Of a stretch of DNA of 64,000 nucleotides, positions 18,302 through 27,404 are shown piece by piece. The stretch is from Cellulomonas sp. Leaf395. GTDB lineage: Bacteria; Actinomycetota; Actinomycetes; Actinomycetales; Cellulomonadaceae. Numbering within the stretch: the stretch's first letter is position 1; the number at the start of each line of letters is the position of its first letter. Below the pieces are notes generated by a model. It did no database searches, was not told the origin of the DNA, and worked only from the letters and a program-made list of their open reading frames with translations. A program made the position numbers and the translations under genes. The stretch covers positions 62,001-126,000 of the forward strand of contig NZ_LMQI01000002.1 of NCBI RefSeq assembly GCF_001424125.1, given 5' to 3'.

Positions 18302-19479
18302 GCACGCCACCCGAGCACGACGACAGCAGCATCGTCGACCAGGTCCCCGCCGTGCAGCTCCCGGACGTCGTGCAGAACCCGGTCGACGAGGTCGCCCGGC
18401 GCCGCGACCGCACCGTCCACGATGCGCAGGAGGCCGGTCTTGCCGAGACGGTCGGACCCGTCGCCGATCGTGGCCTCGAGCACCCCGTCGGTGTACAGGA
18501 GGATGCGCCACGACGGCTCGAGCTCCAGCCGCACCGGTGCCCAGCCGCCAGGGACCGGGATGCCGAGGGCTCGACCCCGCCCGTGCGTCGGCAGGAGCGT
18601 CGACGGCTCGCCCAGGAGCAGGGGCACGGGATGACCGGCGAGGTAGAGGTCGACCGAGCTCCGGTCCGCGGTGACGTCCAGCATGGACACGGTGGTGAAG
18701 ATCTCCGGACGCGCCCGCTCGGAGATGAGGACGCGCTCCAGCAGACCGAGGATGTGGACCGTCGGGACCTCGGCCAGCACCAGGGTTCGCCACGCCGTGC
18801 GCAGCGTCGCACCGAGCGCCGCCTCGTCCGGTCCGTGCCCGCAGACGTCGCCGATGAGTGCGAGCACCGAGCCGTCCGGCCGTTCGACCACGTCGTAGAA
18901 GTCACCACCGAGCACGCCGTCGCGCCCCGCGCGGTAGCCGACGCGCACCTCGAGCCGCTGGTCGACCACGGACGGCGTCGGCAGCAGGGCTCGCTCGAGC
19001 CGGTTGACCTCCTCGGCGCGCACCAGACTGCGGTAGAGAGCGCGGTCCGTGTCCTCGAGCCGGCGGCGTTGGACGGCGTAGCGCACCGAGCGGCCGAGCA
19101 TCTCGCCGTCGACCTCGCCCTTGACGAGGTAGTCCTGGGCGCCGGCGGCGACGGCCTGCAGCCCGACGTCGGTACCGGACAGGCCGGTGAGCACGACGAC
19201 GGCAGGAGCGCCGGCGGCCAGCAGCCGCTCGAGCGCAGCGATGCCCATCGCGTCGGGCAGCCCGAGGTCGAGCAGGACGAGGTCGACATGGAGCCGGTCG
19301 ATGGCCTCGTCGAGCGTGCGGACCCAGGTCAGGTCGACGTCGATGCCGGCGTCCGCCAGATGCTCCCGGACGAGGACCGCGTCACCCTCGTCGTCCTCGA
19401 CGAGCAGCAGGCGGATCGGTGCGGGTTTCGTCACCGGGACGCGACCGACGGTGTCGGGGGCGGTGCGTGCGTCGCTCAA
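18298..19479 (-). CDS. Receiver-SpoIIE/PP2C phosphatase (RsbU-like response regulator)
   Basis: 393 aa. The N-terminal receiver (LLLVEDDEGD, Asp in LVLLDLGLPDAMG, Lys in DYLVKGEV) is joined by a helix to a SpoIIE-type serine phosphatase with GGDFYDVVERPDGSVLALIGDVCGHG and YTDGVLEA metal-binding segments. Such proteins usually dephosphorylate an anti-anti-sigma factor, but no anti-sigma genes lie nearby. The start is TTG at 19479, supported by GGGAGGAG about 7 nt upstream; a later in-frame GTG before TKPAPIRLL is an alternative. First gene of the kinase operon, so phosphorylation of this receiver by the next gene's product is the simplest model. Confidence 0.9.
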   Translation of the reverse strand: MSDARTAPDTVGRVPVTKPAPIRLLLVEDDEGDAVLVREHLADAGIDVDLTWVRTLDEAIDRLHVDLVLLDLGLPDAMGIAALERLLAAGAPAVVVLTGLSGTDVGLQAVAAGAQDYLVKGEVDGEMLGRSVRYAVQRRRLEDTDRALYRSLVRAEEVNRLERALLPTPSVVDQRLEVRVGYRAGRDGVLGGDFYDVVERPDGSVLALIGDVCGHGPDEAALGATLRTAWRTLVLAEVPTVHILGLLERVLISERARPEIFTTVSMLDVTADRSSVDLYLAGHPVPLLLGEPSTLLPTHGRGRALGIPVPGGWAPVRLELEPSWRILLYTDGVLEATIGDGSDRLGKTGLLRIVDGAVAAPGDLVDRVLHDVRELHGGDLVDDAAVVVLGWRA

Positions 19480-19535
19480 CGGGCCTCTCCTCCCGACGGT
19501 TCACCTGCCTCTTCTCGACAGGACACCCGAAGCGT

Positions 19536-19599
19536 AGGGGTCGCGCACCCCTGTCGCGCGCCATCTCACCCGGCTGCCGACGGGTCCAACCCGGTTGGA
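19536..19599. promoter_or_regulatory. Two short inverted repeats between the signalling operon and helR
   Basis: The 244-bp divergent gap contains AGGGGT-cgcgc-ACCCCT (19536-19552), next to a leftward -10-like TACGCT (19532-19537), and TCCAAC-ccg-GTTGGA (19585-19599) about 125 bp before helR. A rightward -10-like GATAAT lies at 19626-19631. Either repeat could be an operator; neither matches an operator I can name. Confidence 0.3.
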
Positions 19600-19723
19600 T
19601 GCGTGCGACCGGGCGCCGGAGGTCGGATAATGGACGGCCGCTCCGGGCGTCGCGTCGTCCTCGACACGCGCAGGAGCGCATGTACGCGCGGCCGGTGTCC
19701 CCGGCGGAACGGAGATCGCCCAG

Positions 19724-21961
19724 GTGGCAGGCATGGACAACGAGCTGGCCGTCGAGCAAGGCGTCGTCGACCAGCTGTACGGCCGGCTCGACGACCTGCG
19801 CGCGCAGACGCGGGCGCGTCTGGCCGACGTCCGACGGGAGGGCCCGTCGGGCTCCCCGCAGAACCGCAGCGAGCGGGACGCGTTCGCGACCCTCTACGAG
19901 GACCGCATCGCGCAGCTCGAGGCCGTCGAGGAGCGGCTCGTCTTCGGGCGCCTCGACCTCGACGACGAGAGCCGCCGCTACATCGGCCGCCTCGGTCTGA
20001 CGGACACCGAGCAGACCCAGCTGCTCACCGACTGGCGCGCGCCTGCGGCACAGGCGTTCTACCGGGCCACCGCCGCGCACCCCGACGGTGTCGTCCGTCG
20101 CCGGCACGTCGTCACCCGCGGGCGGGCAGTGACGAGCGTCGAGGACGAGGTGCTCGACCTCGACCTGCTGACCGAGGACTCGGGCGAGCGGCTGAGCGGC
20201 CTGTCCGGTGAGGGCGCCCTGCTGGCCGGTCTCGCCGCCGGCCGCACGGGCCGGATGGGCGACATCGTCGCGACCATCCAGGGCGAGCAGGACGCGATCA
20301 TCCGCTCCGAGCTGGGCGGTGCGCTCGTCGTGCAAGGCGGCCCGGGCACCGGCAAGACGGCCGTGGCCCTGCACCGCGCGGCGTTCCTGCTGTACGCGCA
20401 CCGACGTCTCCTCGAACGCTCGGGTGTCCTGCTCGTCGGCCCGAGCCGCACGTTCCTGCGCTACATCGACCAGGTGCTGCCCTCGCTCGGGGAGACGGGC
20501 GTCGTGACGACGACGGTCGCGGAGCTGTACCCGGGGATCCAGGCGACGGCGACGGAGGACGAGGCCGTCGCCGAGCTCAAGGGCCGCGCCCTGTGGGGCA
20601 GCGTGATCGCGCGTGCCGTCCGCGACCGCGAGCGGATCCCCGCGCAGCCCGTGCACGTCCGGGTCGACGGCCACGACCTCGTCATCCGGCCGAACGACGT
20701 CGCCTCGGCGATGGCGCGTGCCCGGCGCAACCACAAGCCGCACAACCAGGCACGCGTCTCGTTCGTCCGGGACATGCTCAGCCGGCTGGCCGAGCAGTAC
20801 GTGCAGCAGCTCGGCGGGGACGTACCCGCCGACGAGCGGGGCGAGCTCATCGAGGAGCTGCGGACCACCCGGGAGATCCGGATCGCGCTCAACCTGGCGT
20901 GGATGCCGATCACGCCGCAGAAGCTGGTGTCCGACCTCTGGTCCAAGCCGCACCGGCTCGCGTCCGCGGCGCCGCAGCTCAGCCCGCAGCAGCGGGCGAT
21001 GCTGGTGCGCGAGGCCGACGCGCCCTGGACGCCGGCGGACGTCCCGATCCTCGACGAGGCGGCCGAGCTGCTCGGGGAGGACGACCAGGCCGCCCGGGCC
21101 GAGGCGCGGGCCGCCACCGAGCGGCGGGCCTCCGAGCTCGCCTACGCCCGGCAGGTGCTCGAGTCGACCGGGAGCGGCGGGATGGTGTCGGCGGAGATGC
21201 TCGCGGACCGGTTCGCCACGACCGGCCCGACCCTGACGACGGCGGAGCGCGCGGCCGCCGACCGCTCGTGGACCTACGGGCACGTGGTCGTGGACGAGGC
21301 GCAGGAGCTCTCGGCGATGGCCTGGCGGTCCCTGCTGCGGCGGGTGCCGACGCGGTCGCTGACGATCGTCGGCGACGTCGCGCAGACGACCGCGACCGCC
21401 GGTGCGCGCAGCTGGGCGGCTGCGCTGGACCCGGTGCTGCGCTCGTCGTGGCGCCTGAACGAGCTCACGGTGAACTACCGGACTCCCGCCGAGGTCGCGG
21501 ACACCGCCCGACGGGTGGCCGTCGCAGCGCGTCTGCCGGTGAGCCCGCTGACGTCGGCGCGGGACGTGGACGACTCTCTGGTGGTCACGCGGGTCGACGA
21601 CTTTCCTGCGGCCGTCACCGAGACGACCGAGAAGCTGGTCGCGGAGGTCACGGACGCCACCGGCGCGGGGCGGATCGCGGTGATCGCCGTCGACGCGCGG
21701 CTCGACGCGCTCGGTGCCGCGCTGCGGGAGGCGGGCCTGCGCCCGGCGCTCGGCTCCGGGTCGAGCGCCGCAGACCTCGACGCCCCACTCGTGGTGCTCA
21801 GCCCGCGCGAGGCCAAGGGACTGGAGTTCGACGTCGTCGTGCTCGTCGAGCCGGCCGAGGTGATCGATGCGAGCGCGGGTGACCTGTACGTCGCCATGAC
21901 CCGCCCGACGCAGGCACTGCACGTGCTCCACGACCGCCCGCTGCCCCCCGGCTGGGTCTGA
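19724..21961 (+). CDS. helR: HelR/HelD-like RNA polymerase recycling motor ATPase
   Basis: 745 aa UvrD-like helicase-fold ATPase that binds RNA polymerase rather than unwinding DNA. The N-terminal coiled coil (about residues 1-75, YEDRIAQLEAVEERLVFG) is expected to enter the secondary channel. Walker A is VVQGGPGTGKTAVALHRAAF near residue 205, GPSRTFLRYIDQVLPSLGE follows, Walker B is VVVDEAQELS near 522, and motifs IVGDVAQTT and REAKGLEFDVVVLVEP are present. The form matches actinobacterial HelR, which in Streptomyces and mycobacteria removes rifamycins from RNA polymerase. The start is GTG 19724 (GGAG 10 nt upstream); ATG 19733 is an alternative. Confidence 0.88.
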   Translation: MAGMDNELAVEQGVVDQLYGRLDDLRAQTRARLADVRREGPSGSPQNRSERDAFATLYEDRIAQLEAVEERLVFGRLDLDDESRRYIGRLGLTDTEQTQLLTDWRAPAAQAFYRATAAHPDGVVRRRHVVTRGRAVTSVEDEVLDLDLLTEDSGERLSGLSGEGALLAGLAAGRTGRMGDIVATIQGEQDAIIRSELGGALVVQGGPGTGKTAVALHRAAFLLYAHRRLLERSGVLLVGPSRTFLRYIDQVLPSLGETGVVTTTVAELYPGIQATATEDEAVAELKGRALWGSVIARAVRDRERIPAQPVHVRVDGHDLVIRPNDVASAMARARRNHKPHNQARVSFVRDMLSRLAEQYVQQLGGDVPADERGELIEELRTTREIRIALNLAWMPITPQKLVSDLWSKPHRLASAAPQLSPQQRAMLVREADAPWTPADVPILDEAAELLGEDDQAARAEARAATERRASELAYARQVLESTGSGGMVSAEMLADRFATTGPTLTTAERAAADRSWTYGHVVVDEAQELSAMAWRSLLRRVPTRSLTIVGDVAQTTATAGARSWAAALDPVLRSSWRLNELTVNYRTPAEVADTARRVAVAARLPVSPLTSARDVDDSLVVTRVDDFPAAVTETTEKLVAEVTDATGAGRIAVIAVDARLDALGAALREAGLRPALGSGSSAADLDAPLVVLSPREAKGLEFDVVVLVEPAEVIDASAGDLYVAMTRPTQALHVLHDRPLPPGWV

Positions 21962-22043
21962 CGTACCCGTCGCGGACGTCTCACGCGTGTCCGAGGGCCG
22001 GACCGTTGTGGGCCGCTGGGTCCGTGGGGCGCACCATAGGGGC

Positions 22044-23243
22044 GTGCTGAAGGCCCTGCTGCTCGAGAACCTCCACCCCCAGGCTCGCTCGATCCTCGAG
22101 ACGGCCGGCTTCGACGTGACGACCCGCACCGGGGCGCTCGACGAGGCCGAGCTGATCGAGGCGCTCGACGGCGTGCACCTGCTGGGCATCCGCTCCAAGA
22201 CGCACGTCACGGCGGAGGTGCTCGCGGCGTCGCCCTCCCTGGTGGCGATCGGGGCCTACTGCATCGGCACCAACCAGATCGACCTCGCCGAGGCCGCGGC
22301 CCGTGGCGTCGCGGTGTTCAACGCGCCGTTCTCGAACACCCGCTCGGTGGTGGAGATCGCGATCGCCGACATCATCTCGCTGACACGCCGCCAGACCGAG
22401 CTCGACCGGGCCATGCACGACGGCATCTGGAACAAGTCGGCGACCGGCGCGCACGAGATCCGCGGTCGCACGCTCGGGATCATCGGCTACGGCAACATCG
22501 GCACGCAGCTGTCGGTGCTGGCGGAGAACCTCGGCATGTCGGTCGTGTTCTACGACACCGCCGAGAAGCTCTCGCTGGGCAACGCCCGTCGCATGAGCAC
22601 GCTCGACGAGCTGCTCGAGACGGCGGACATCGTCACGCTGCACGTCGACGGACGCAGCGGGAACGCCGGGCTGTTCGGCGCCAAGCAGTTCGCGCGCATG
22701 CGGCCGGGTGCCGTGTTCCTCAACCTCTCCCGCGGGTTCGTCGTCGACTACGCCGCCCTGCGCGACGCGATCGTCGCCGGGCACGTGTCCGGTGCTGCCG
22801 TCGACGTGTTCCCCGTCGAGCCGAAGCGCAAGGGCGACCCGTTCGAGTCGGAGCTGCGCGGGCTGGCCAACGTGATCCTCACGCCGCACACCGGCGGCTC
22901 CACGGAAGAGGCCCAGGAGGCCATCGGCCAGTTCGTGTCCAACAAGGTGCGGGACTACCTCGCCACGGGGTCCACCACCCTGAGCGTCAACCTGCCGAAC
23001 CTCGCGCTCGAGCAGCAGCCCGGTGTGCACCGCCTCGCCTACCTGCACCGCAACGTGCCGGGTGTGCTGGCGGCGGTCAACGCGACGCTCGCCGAGCACG
23101 GCGTGAACATCGAGGGTCAGCTGCTCGCGACCCGCGGGGAGCTGGGCTACGTGGTCACCGACGCCGGTGCCAGCGTCGACCCCGCCGTGATCGAGGCACT
23201 CTCGACCCGTCCGGAGTCCGTACGCCTGCGCCTGCTGTCCTGA
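22044..23243 (+). CDS. serA: D-3-phosphoglycerate dehydrogenase SerA
   Basis: 399 aa NAD-dependent enzyme for the first step of serine synthesis (3-phosphoglycerate to 3-phosphohydroxypyruvate). It is the short, Escherichia coli-like type: SKTHVTAEVLAASPSLVAIGAYCIGTNQID (in outline), NAD loop GIIGYGNIGTQLSVLAENLG, catalytic Arg/Glu/His region and HTGGSTEEAQEAIG, then one C-terminal ACT domain (HRNVPGVLAAVNATLAEHGVNIEGQ) for serine feedback. No ASB domain is present. The GTG at 22044 fits the conserved LKALLLENLHPQA opening; a longer in-frame start exists at 21987. The gene ends 15 bp before a strong bidirectional terminator. Confidence 0.93.
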   Translation: MLKALLLENLHPQARSILETAGFDVTTRTGALDEAELIEALDGVHLLGIRSKTHVTAEVLAASPSLVAIGAYCIGTNQIDLAEAAARGVAVFNAPFSNTRSVVEIAIADIISLTRRQTELDRAMHDGIWNKSATGAHEIRGRTLGIIGYGNIGTQLSVLAENLGMSVVFYDTAEKLSLGNARRMSTLDELLETADIVTLHVDGRSGNAGLFGAKQFARMRPGAVFLNLSRGFVVDYAALRDAIVAGHVSGAAVDVFPVEPKRKGDPFESELRGLANVILTPHTGGSTEEAQEAIGQFVSNKVRDYLATGSTTLSVNLPNLALEQQPGVHRLAYLHRNVPGVLAAVNATLAEHGVNIEGQLLATRGELGYVVTDAGASVDPAVIEALSTRPESVRLRLLS

Positions 23244-23258
23244 CGCGCTGAGCACGAC

Positions 23259-23293
23259 CGAGGGGCCTGACCACGCCGTGGTCAGGCCCCTCG
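23259..23293. terminator. Bidirectional terminator between serA and the DUF5302 gene
   Basis: A 35-bp near-perfect palindrome: CGAGGGGCCTGACCACG, one central base, then its exact complement (17-bp arms). It separates convergent genes and serves both. Confidence 0.88.
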
Positions 23294-23303
23294 TCGTTCG
23301 GGC

Positions 23304-23504
23304 TCAGGCGGAGCCGGACTTGCGCTGGAAGCGACGCTGCGACGGACCCGCGGTCTCCGAGCCGTGCACCTGACCGGTGTTGGTCGAGCCGTCCGCGGTG
23401 CGGTGCTGGTTCGACTTCTTGCGCTCGAGCGCCTCGCGGTACTTCGCCTTCGTGTCGTCGCTCACCGCCGCCTCCGTGGTCGCCTTGTCGTCGTCCTGGG
23501 CCAT
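23304..23504 (-). CDS. DUF5302 small protein
   Basis: 66 aa, highly charged and probably disordered. The segment DDTKAKYREALERKKSNQH followed by the Gly/Ser/Thr-rich tail GQVHGSETAGPSQRRFQRKSG matches the small actinobacterial DUF5302 family. AAGGAG lies 7 nt before the ATG at 23504. No function is known; length, composition and ending are all typical of the family. It is monocistronic, flanked by the terminator and by the divergent aldo/keto reductase gene. Confidence 0.85.
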   Translation of the reverse strand: MAQDDDKATTEAAVSDDTKAKYREALERKKSNQHRTADGSTNTGQVHGSETAGPSQRRFQRKSGSA

Positions 23505-23604
23505 GGGCGTCTCCTTCGATGCTGTGTGTCGGCGGACGTCTGCGCCCGCGACCTGCCCAGCCTTACCGACTCGGGCCTGCGGCGCCACCTCTTCTCACGC
23601 CAGG

Positions 23605-23610
23605 TAGCGT
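23605..23610 (+). promoter_or_regulatory. Leaderless-type -10 for the aldo/keto reductase
   Basis: TAGCGT followed by 7 nt and ATG at 23618. There is no ribosome-binding site between them. Confidence 0.45.
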
Positions 23611-23617
23611 CAGCAAG

Positions 23618-24649
23618 ATGCCAGCGGTGCCCGACAGTGTGGTTCTCCCCCACCGACGCGCCGGTGGGTTGTCATGGCCCGTCGTCTCGTTGGGGCTCTG
23701 GCAGAACTTCGGCGCGACGACGCCGTTCGCGGACCAGCGGACCCTCGTCCTGCACGCCGTCGACCGCGGCGTCGTGCACCTCGACCTCGCCAACAACTAC
23801 GGCCCCCCACCGTTCGCCGCCGAGGAGTCAGTCGGTCGTCTCCTCGCGAGCGACCTGCACGGACGCCGCGACGAGCTGCTCATCACCACCAAGGCCGGGT
23901 ACCGCGCGTGGCCGGGGCCCTACGGCGAGCACGGCTCGGCGAAGTACCTGCGCGCCTCCCTGGACGCGTCGCTCCGCCGGCTGGGTGTCGACTGCGTCGA
24001 CGTGTTCTACAGCCACCGGTTCGACCCGAGCACGCCGCTGGAGGAGACCCTCGGTGCGCTCGACCGGGCCGTCCGGGCGGGCAAGGCGCGGCACGCCGGG
24101 ATCTCGTCGTACTCGGCGGACCGCACGGTCGAGGCGATCGCTGTCGCACGGTCGCTCGACCTGCGCCTCGCAGTGCACCAGCCGGCCTACTCGATGCTCA
24201 ACCGGTGGGTCGAGCAGCCGGGCGCCGACGGGCAGTCCCTGCTCGATGTCGCGGGCGATGCGGGCATGGCCGTCGTCGCGTTCTCGCCCCTCGCGCAGGG
24301 CATGCTCAGCACGCGCTACCTGCACGGGGTTCCGGCCGACTCCCGGGCGGCCCGCGGTGGGCCGCTGCGGACCGAGTGGCTCACCGACGAGGCGCTCGAC
24401 CATGTGCGTGCGCTCGACGCGATCGCCCGGGCCGGGGGTCGCACGCTGCCGCAGCTCGCGCTCGCGTGGGTGCTGCGGGACCCGCGGGTGACGTCCGTCC
24501 TCGTCGGCGCGCGCACCACCGCGCAGCTCGACGAGAACCTCGCCGCCGTCGCCCTCCCACCGCTGACGGCCGACGAGCACGCCGCGATCGAGCCGCACGC
24601 CGTCGACGCCGGCATCAACCTGTGGGGAGTGCGGTCCAGCGACCGCTGA
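23618..24649 (+). CDS. Aldo/keto reductase (L-glyceraldehyde-3-phosphate reductase type)
   Basis: 343 aa NADPH-dependent TIM-barrel reductase. The catalytic tetrad of the family is visible: Asp and Tyr in HLDLANNYGPPPF (about residues 46-58), Lys in LLITTKAGYRAWPGP and His in FYSHRFDPSTPLEETL. PGPYGEHGSAKYLRASLDASLRRLG and AFSPLAQGMLSTRYL are typical of the YghZ/GPR group that reduces small aldehydes such as methylglyoxal. The ATG at 23618 is preceded by a -10 element at leaderless spacing. Convergent with the S9 peptidase, with only 2 bp between stop codons and no terminator hairpin. Confidence 0.9.
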   Translation: MPAVPDSVVLPHRRAGGLSWPVVSLGLWQNFGATTPFADQRTLVLHAVDRGVVHLDLANNYGPPPFAAEESVGRLLASDLHGRRDELLITTKAGYRAWPGPYGEHGSAKYLRASLDASLRRLGVDCVDVFYSHRFDPSTPLEETLGALDRAVRAGKARHAGISSYSADRTVEAIAVARSLDLRLAVHQPAYSMLNRWVEQPGADGQSLLDVAGDAGMAVVAFSPLAQGMLSTRYLHGVPADSRAARGGPLRTEWLTDEALDHVRALDAIARAGGRTLPQLALAWVLRDPRVTSVLVGARTTAQLDENLAAVALPPLTADEHAAIEPHAVDAGINLWGVRSSDR

Positions 24650-24651
24650 GC

Positions 24652-26640
24652 TCAGCCCTCGACAGGCAGGTGCGTCGACCACCACCGCAGCACGTGCTCG
24701 AATCGGACGACGCGGTGCTTCGGGTTGCCCGCCCGGGTGAGCTCGTGGCCCTCCCCCGGGAACAGCAGCAGCTCCGCGTGGACCCCCCGCCGCTTCAGCT
24801 CGACGAACCAGCGCTGACCCTGCTCGACCGGGCACCGCCAGTCCTGCTCCGAGTGGATGACCAAGGTGGGCGTGCGGACCCGGCCGACGTGCGCCATCGG
24901 CGACTGGGCGGCCAGCGCCGCGGCACCAGCCTCGTCGTCGGCGTCCCCGAGGTAGTCCAGGCCGAAGAACCAGCCGATGTCGCTGGACCCGACGAAGCTG
25001 ATCGGGTCCAGGAACCCGCGCTCGACGATCGCCGCGGCGAACCTGTCCGTGCGCGTGGTCAGCCACGCGGTGAGGTAGCCGCCGTAGGAGCCGCCCATGA
25101 CGCCGACGCGCTCCCCGTCCAGCGCGGGGTCCTCCAGCGCCGCGCCGAGCAGGGCGAGCACGTCGTCGGTGTCGACCGTGCCGAAGCCCCGGTGGATCGC
25201 GAGCCCGTGCGCACGCCCGTACCCGGAGGACCCCCGGGGGTTGCCCAGGACGACCGCGTACCCCGCCTCGGCCAGCACCTGCACCTCGTCGAAGAGCCCG
25301 TGCGTGTACTGCGCGAACGGGCCACCGTGGATCATCAGGATCGTCGGGTGTGGCCCGGCGCCGTACCGCTCCTCGTCGGGCGTCACCACCCAGCCGTGCA
25401 CCTCGTAGCCGTCCGGCGCGGTCGCGACGAGCTCGACCGGGAGGCGGGTCCGACCGGTCGAGCGCAGGGCGGCCCCGAGGTCGGAGCGCGCCTCGACCGT
25501 CCCCGTCGCGACGTCGACCCGGAAGACCTCGCCCGCCGACGTCGGCGTCGCCGCCGCCACGACAACGGTTCCGCCCGCGGCCGCGACGCCCGACACGACG
25601 TGCGTCCCGCCGACCAGGGTGGTCGCTGTGCCGTCGGCCGCGACCCGGACCAGGTGCGCGGCCCCGCGACGTTCGACGACGACCAGCGGGTCGCCGTCCA
25701 GCTCCGCCACGACCCCCGTCAGCTGGTCGCGGTCCGGGTCCGTGAGGCGCACAGGTGCCGCGTCGGTGCCGTCGAGCGCCAGCCGGTAGAGGCCCACCTG
25801 GGTGGCGACGAAGTCACGGCCGGTCGGCCCGAGGTCGCCGGCGAGGAGCCACAGCGTGGTGCCGTCCGCCGACGGGAGGACGGCCTCGACGGCGAGGGTG
25901 CTCCCGGCGTCCGCGTCCGTGAGCGGCACCGGGGCGACGGGGTCGCCGCTCGGTGAGGAGTCGATGCGCACCGCGTCGCTGCGCAGGTCCGACTCCCGCG
26001 ACGCGTGCCGCGACGAGACACCGACCAGCCCGTCACCCGACGGCAGCCACCGCACCCCGCTCACACCGACGTCGCCGGCGGTCAGCGGTACGGGCTCGGG
26101 CAGGGTGGCAGGTCGCTCGCCGTCGACCGGGACGTCGACGACGAACACGTGCTGGGGGCGGTCGCGGAGGAAACCGACACCGTCGGACCGGTACTTCAGC
26201 TCGGTGATGTGCCGCGGGTCCTCCTTGCCGGGCTTGCCCTCAGCCGCGTAACGGCCCTCCTCCGGCACCCGGGCGACGTACGCGAGGCGCGTGCCGTCCG
26301 GGGAGAACCGAGGCTCGGACGCGCCCAGAGGCGCGTCGGTGAGCCGGATCGGCTCGCCACCGGACGCTTCGACGACGTGCACCTGCGGCTTGCCCTCGGG
26401 CTCCGCCCGCAGGAACGCGACCCACCGACCGTCCGGGCTCAGCTCCGGTGAGGTGTCCCGGTGCCCGCGGGTCAGCGCACGCGGTGCGTCGCCACCCTCG
26501 AGGTCGACCGACCAGAGATGACCGACGTACTCGTCGTCGGTCAGATCGGGGTGGACGACCGACACCACGGCACGGGTGCCGTCCGCCAGGACCGCGGGCG
26601 CGCCGGGGACACGCAGGAGCTCGAGATCGCGAGGTTGCAC
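24652..26640 (-). CDS. S9-family prolyl oligopeptidase-like serine peptidase
   Basis: 662 aa cytoplasmic peptidase with no signal peptide. The N-terminal two thirds form a beta-propeller (WD40/TolB-like repeats such as SPELSPDGRWVAFLRAE and SEPRFSPDGTRLAYVARV) that gates access to a C-terminal alpha/beta hydrolase. The triad is complete: Ser in VMGGSYGGYLTAW near residue 520, Asp in IHSEQDWRCPVEQGQRW and His in FPGEGHELTRAGNPKHR. The best fit is the acylaminoacyl-peptidase-like subfamily S9C. The GTG at 26640 lies 6 nt after a TAGGTT -10, consistent with leaderless translation. Confidence 0.9.
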   Translation of the reverse strand: MQPRDLELLRVPGAPAVLADGTRAVVSVVHPDLTDDEYVGHLWSVDLEGGDAPRALTRGHRDTSPELSPDGRWVAFLRAEPEGKPQVHVVEASGGEPIRLTDAPLGASEPRFSPDGTRLAYVARVPEEGRYAAEGKPGKEDPRHITELKYRSDGVGFLRDRPQHVFVVDVPVDGERPATLPEPVPLTAGDVGVSGVRWLPSGDGLVGVSSRHASRESDLRSDAVRIDSSPSGDPVAPVPLTDADAGSTLAVEAVLPSADGTTLWLLAGDLGPTGRDFVATQVGLYRLALDGTDAAPVRLTDPDRDQLTGVVAELDGDPLVVVERRGAAHLVRVAADGTATTLVGGTHVVSGVAAAGGTVVVAAATPTSAGEVFRVDVATGTVEARSDLGAALRSTGRTRLPVELVATAPDGYEVHGWVVTPDEERYGAGPHPTILMIHGGPFAQYTHGLFDEVQVLAEAGYAVVLGNPRGSSGYGRAHGLAIHRGFGTVDTDDVLALLGAALEDPALDGERVGVMGGSYGGYLTAWLTTRTDRFAAAIVERGFLDPISFVGSSDIGWFFGLDYLGDADDEAGAAALAAQSPMAHVGRVRTPTLVIHSEQDWRCPVEQGQRWFVELKRRGVHAELLLFPGEGHELTRAGNPKHRVVRFEHVLRWWSTHLPVEG

Positions 26641-26646
26641 CCGACG

Positions 26647-26652
26647 AACCTA
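26647..26652 (-). promoter_or_regulatory. Leaderless-type -10 for the S9 peptidase
   Basis: TAGGTT-cgtcgg-GTG on the minus strand, the same arrangement as in front of gluA, ldh and pgsA in this window. Confidence 0.5.
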
Positions 26653-26691
26653 CGTGGTGCCGCCGACAGGTGCAGTCGGCGGACCGGCATC

Positions 26692-27228
26692 TCAGGTGCT
26701 GCGGACGTCCTCGTCCGTCGCGGTGCTCTCGTCCTCGGCATCGTCGCCCAGCTCGGAGTCGCGCTCGGACTCGTGCTCCGAGTCACGCTCGGCGCGCAGC
26801 ACCGTGATCGCCGCCTCGAAGTCCTCGAGGGAGTCGAACGCCTGGTAGACGCTGGCGAAGCGCAGGTAGGCGACCTCGTCCAGCTCACGCAGCGGGCCGA
26901 GGATGGCGAGGCCGATCTCGTACGCGTCGATCTCGGCCGAGCCGGCGCTCCGGAGCGTCTCCTCGACCTTCTGCGCGAGGAGCGCGAGGTCGTCCTCGCT
27001 CACGGGCCGACCCTGACAGGCCTTGCGGACGCCGCCGGCGATCTTCTCCCGGCTGAACGGTTCGGTGGCTCCGGAGCGCTTGACGACCGACAGGCTGGCC
27101 GTCTCCACGGTGGTGAAGCGGCGGTTGCAGTGCGGGCACTGCCGGCGTCGGCGGATGGTGGAGCCGTCGTCCGAGGTCCGCGAGTCGACGACCCGAGAGT
27201 CCGGGTGGCGGCAGAACGGACAGTGCAC
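26692..27228 (-). CDS. nrdR: Transcriptional repressor NrdR
   Basis: 178 aa repressor of ribonucleotide reductase genes. It has an N-terminal zinc ribbon ([15 protein letters not shown], then [10 protein letters not shown]) and an ATP-cone ([24 protein letters not shown] in outline) that senses ATP/dATP. The last 30 residues are an unusually acidic Glu/Asp/Ser tail longer than in most NrdR proteins (about 150-155 aa). The GTG at 27228 follows AAGGGGG. A good sigma-70-type promoter lies about 85-110 bp upstream. No nrd structural gene is in the window. In mycobacteria it is likewise found beside the LysM gene and lexA. Confidence 0.94.
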   Translation of the reverse strand: MHCPFCRHPDSRVVDSRTSDDGSTIRRRRQCPHCNRRFTTVETASLSVVKRSGATEPFSREKIAGGVRKACQGRPVSEDDLALLAQKVEETLRSAGSAEIDAYEIGLAILGPLRELDEVAYLRFASVYQAFDSLEDFEAAITVLRAERDSEHESERDSELGDDAEDESTATDEDVRST

Positions 27229-27308
27229 GGTGACCCCCTTCGTGCTGGCGCGTCGTCGCCACGAGATCTGGCCAGACGTCTGCGGTGGCGATCGGTGAAC
27301 GCCTCCGT

Positions 27309-27337
27309 GACGCTAGGCCACCGGCACCGGCGTCGCA
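27309..27337 (-). promoter_or_regulatory. nrdR promoter
   Basis: Reading leftward: TTGCGA (27337-27332), a 17-bp spacer, TAGCGT (27314-27309). Good hexamers with optimal spacing place the start near 27302 and give a leader of about 75 nt. Confidence 0.55.
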
Positions 27338-27404
27338 AGGCGCCTCGTCGAGCGCTCGGATACGGGTCGATCGCGGCCATCAGGCGTGGCTCCCGCGAGC
27401 CGGG

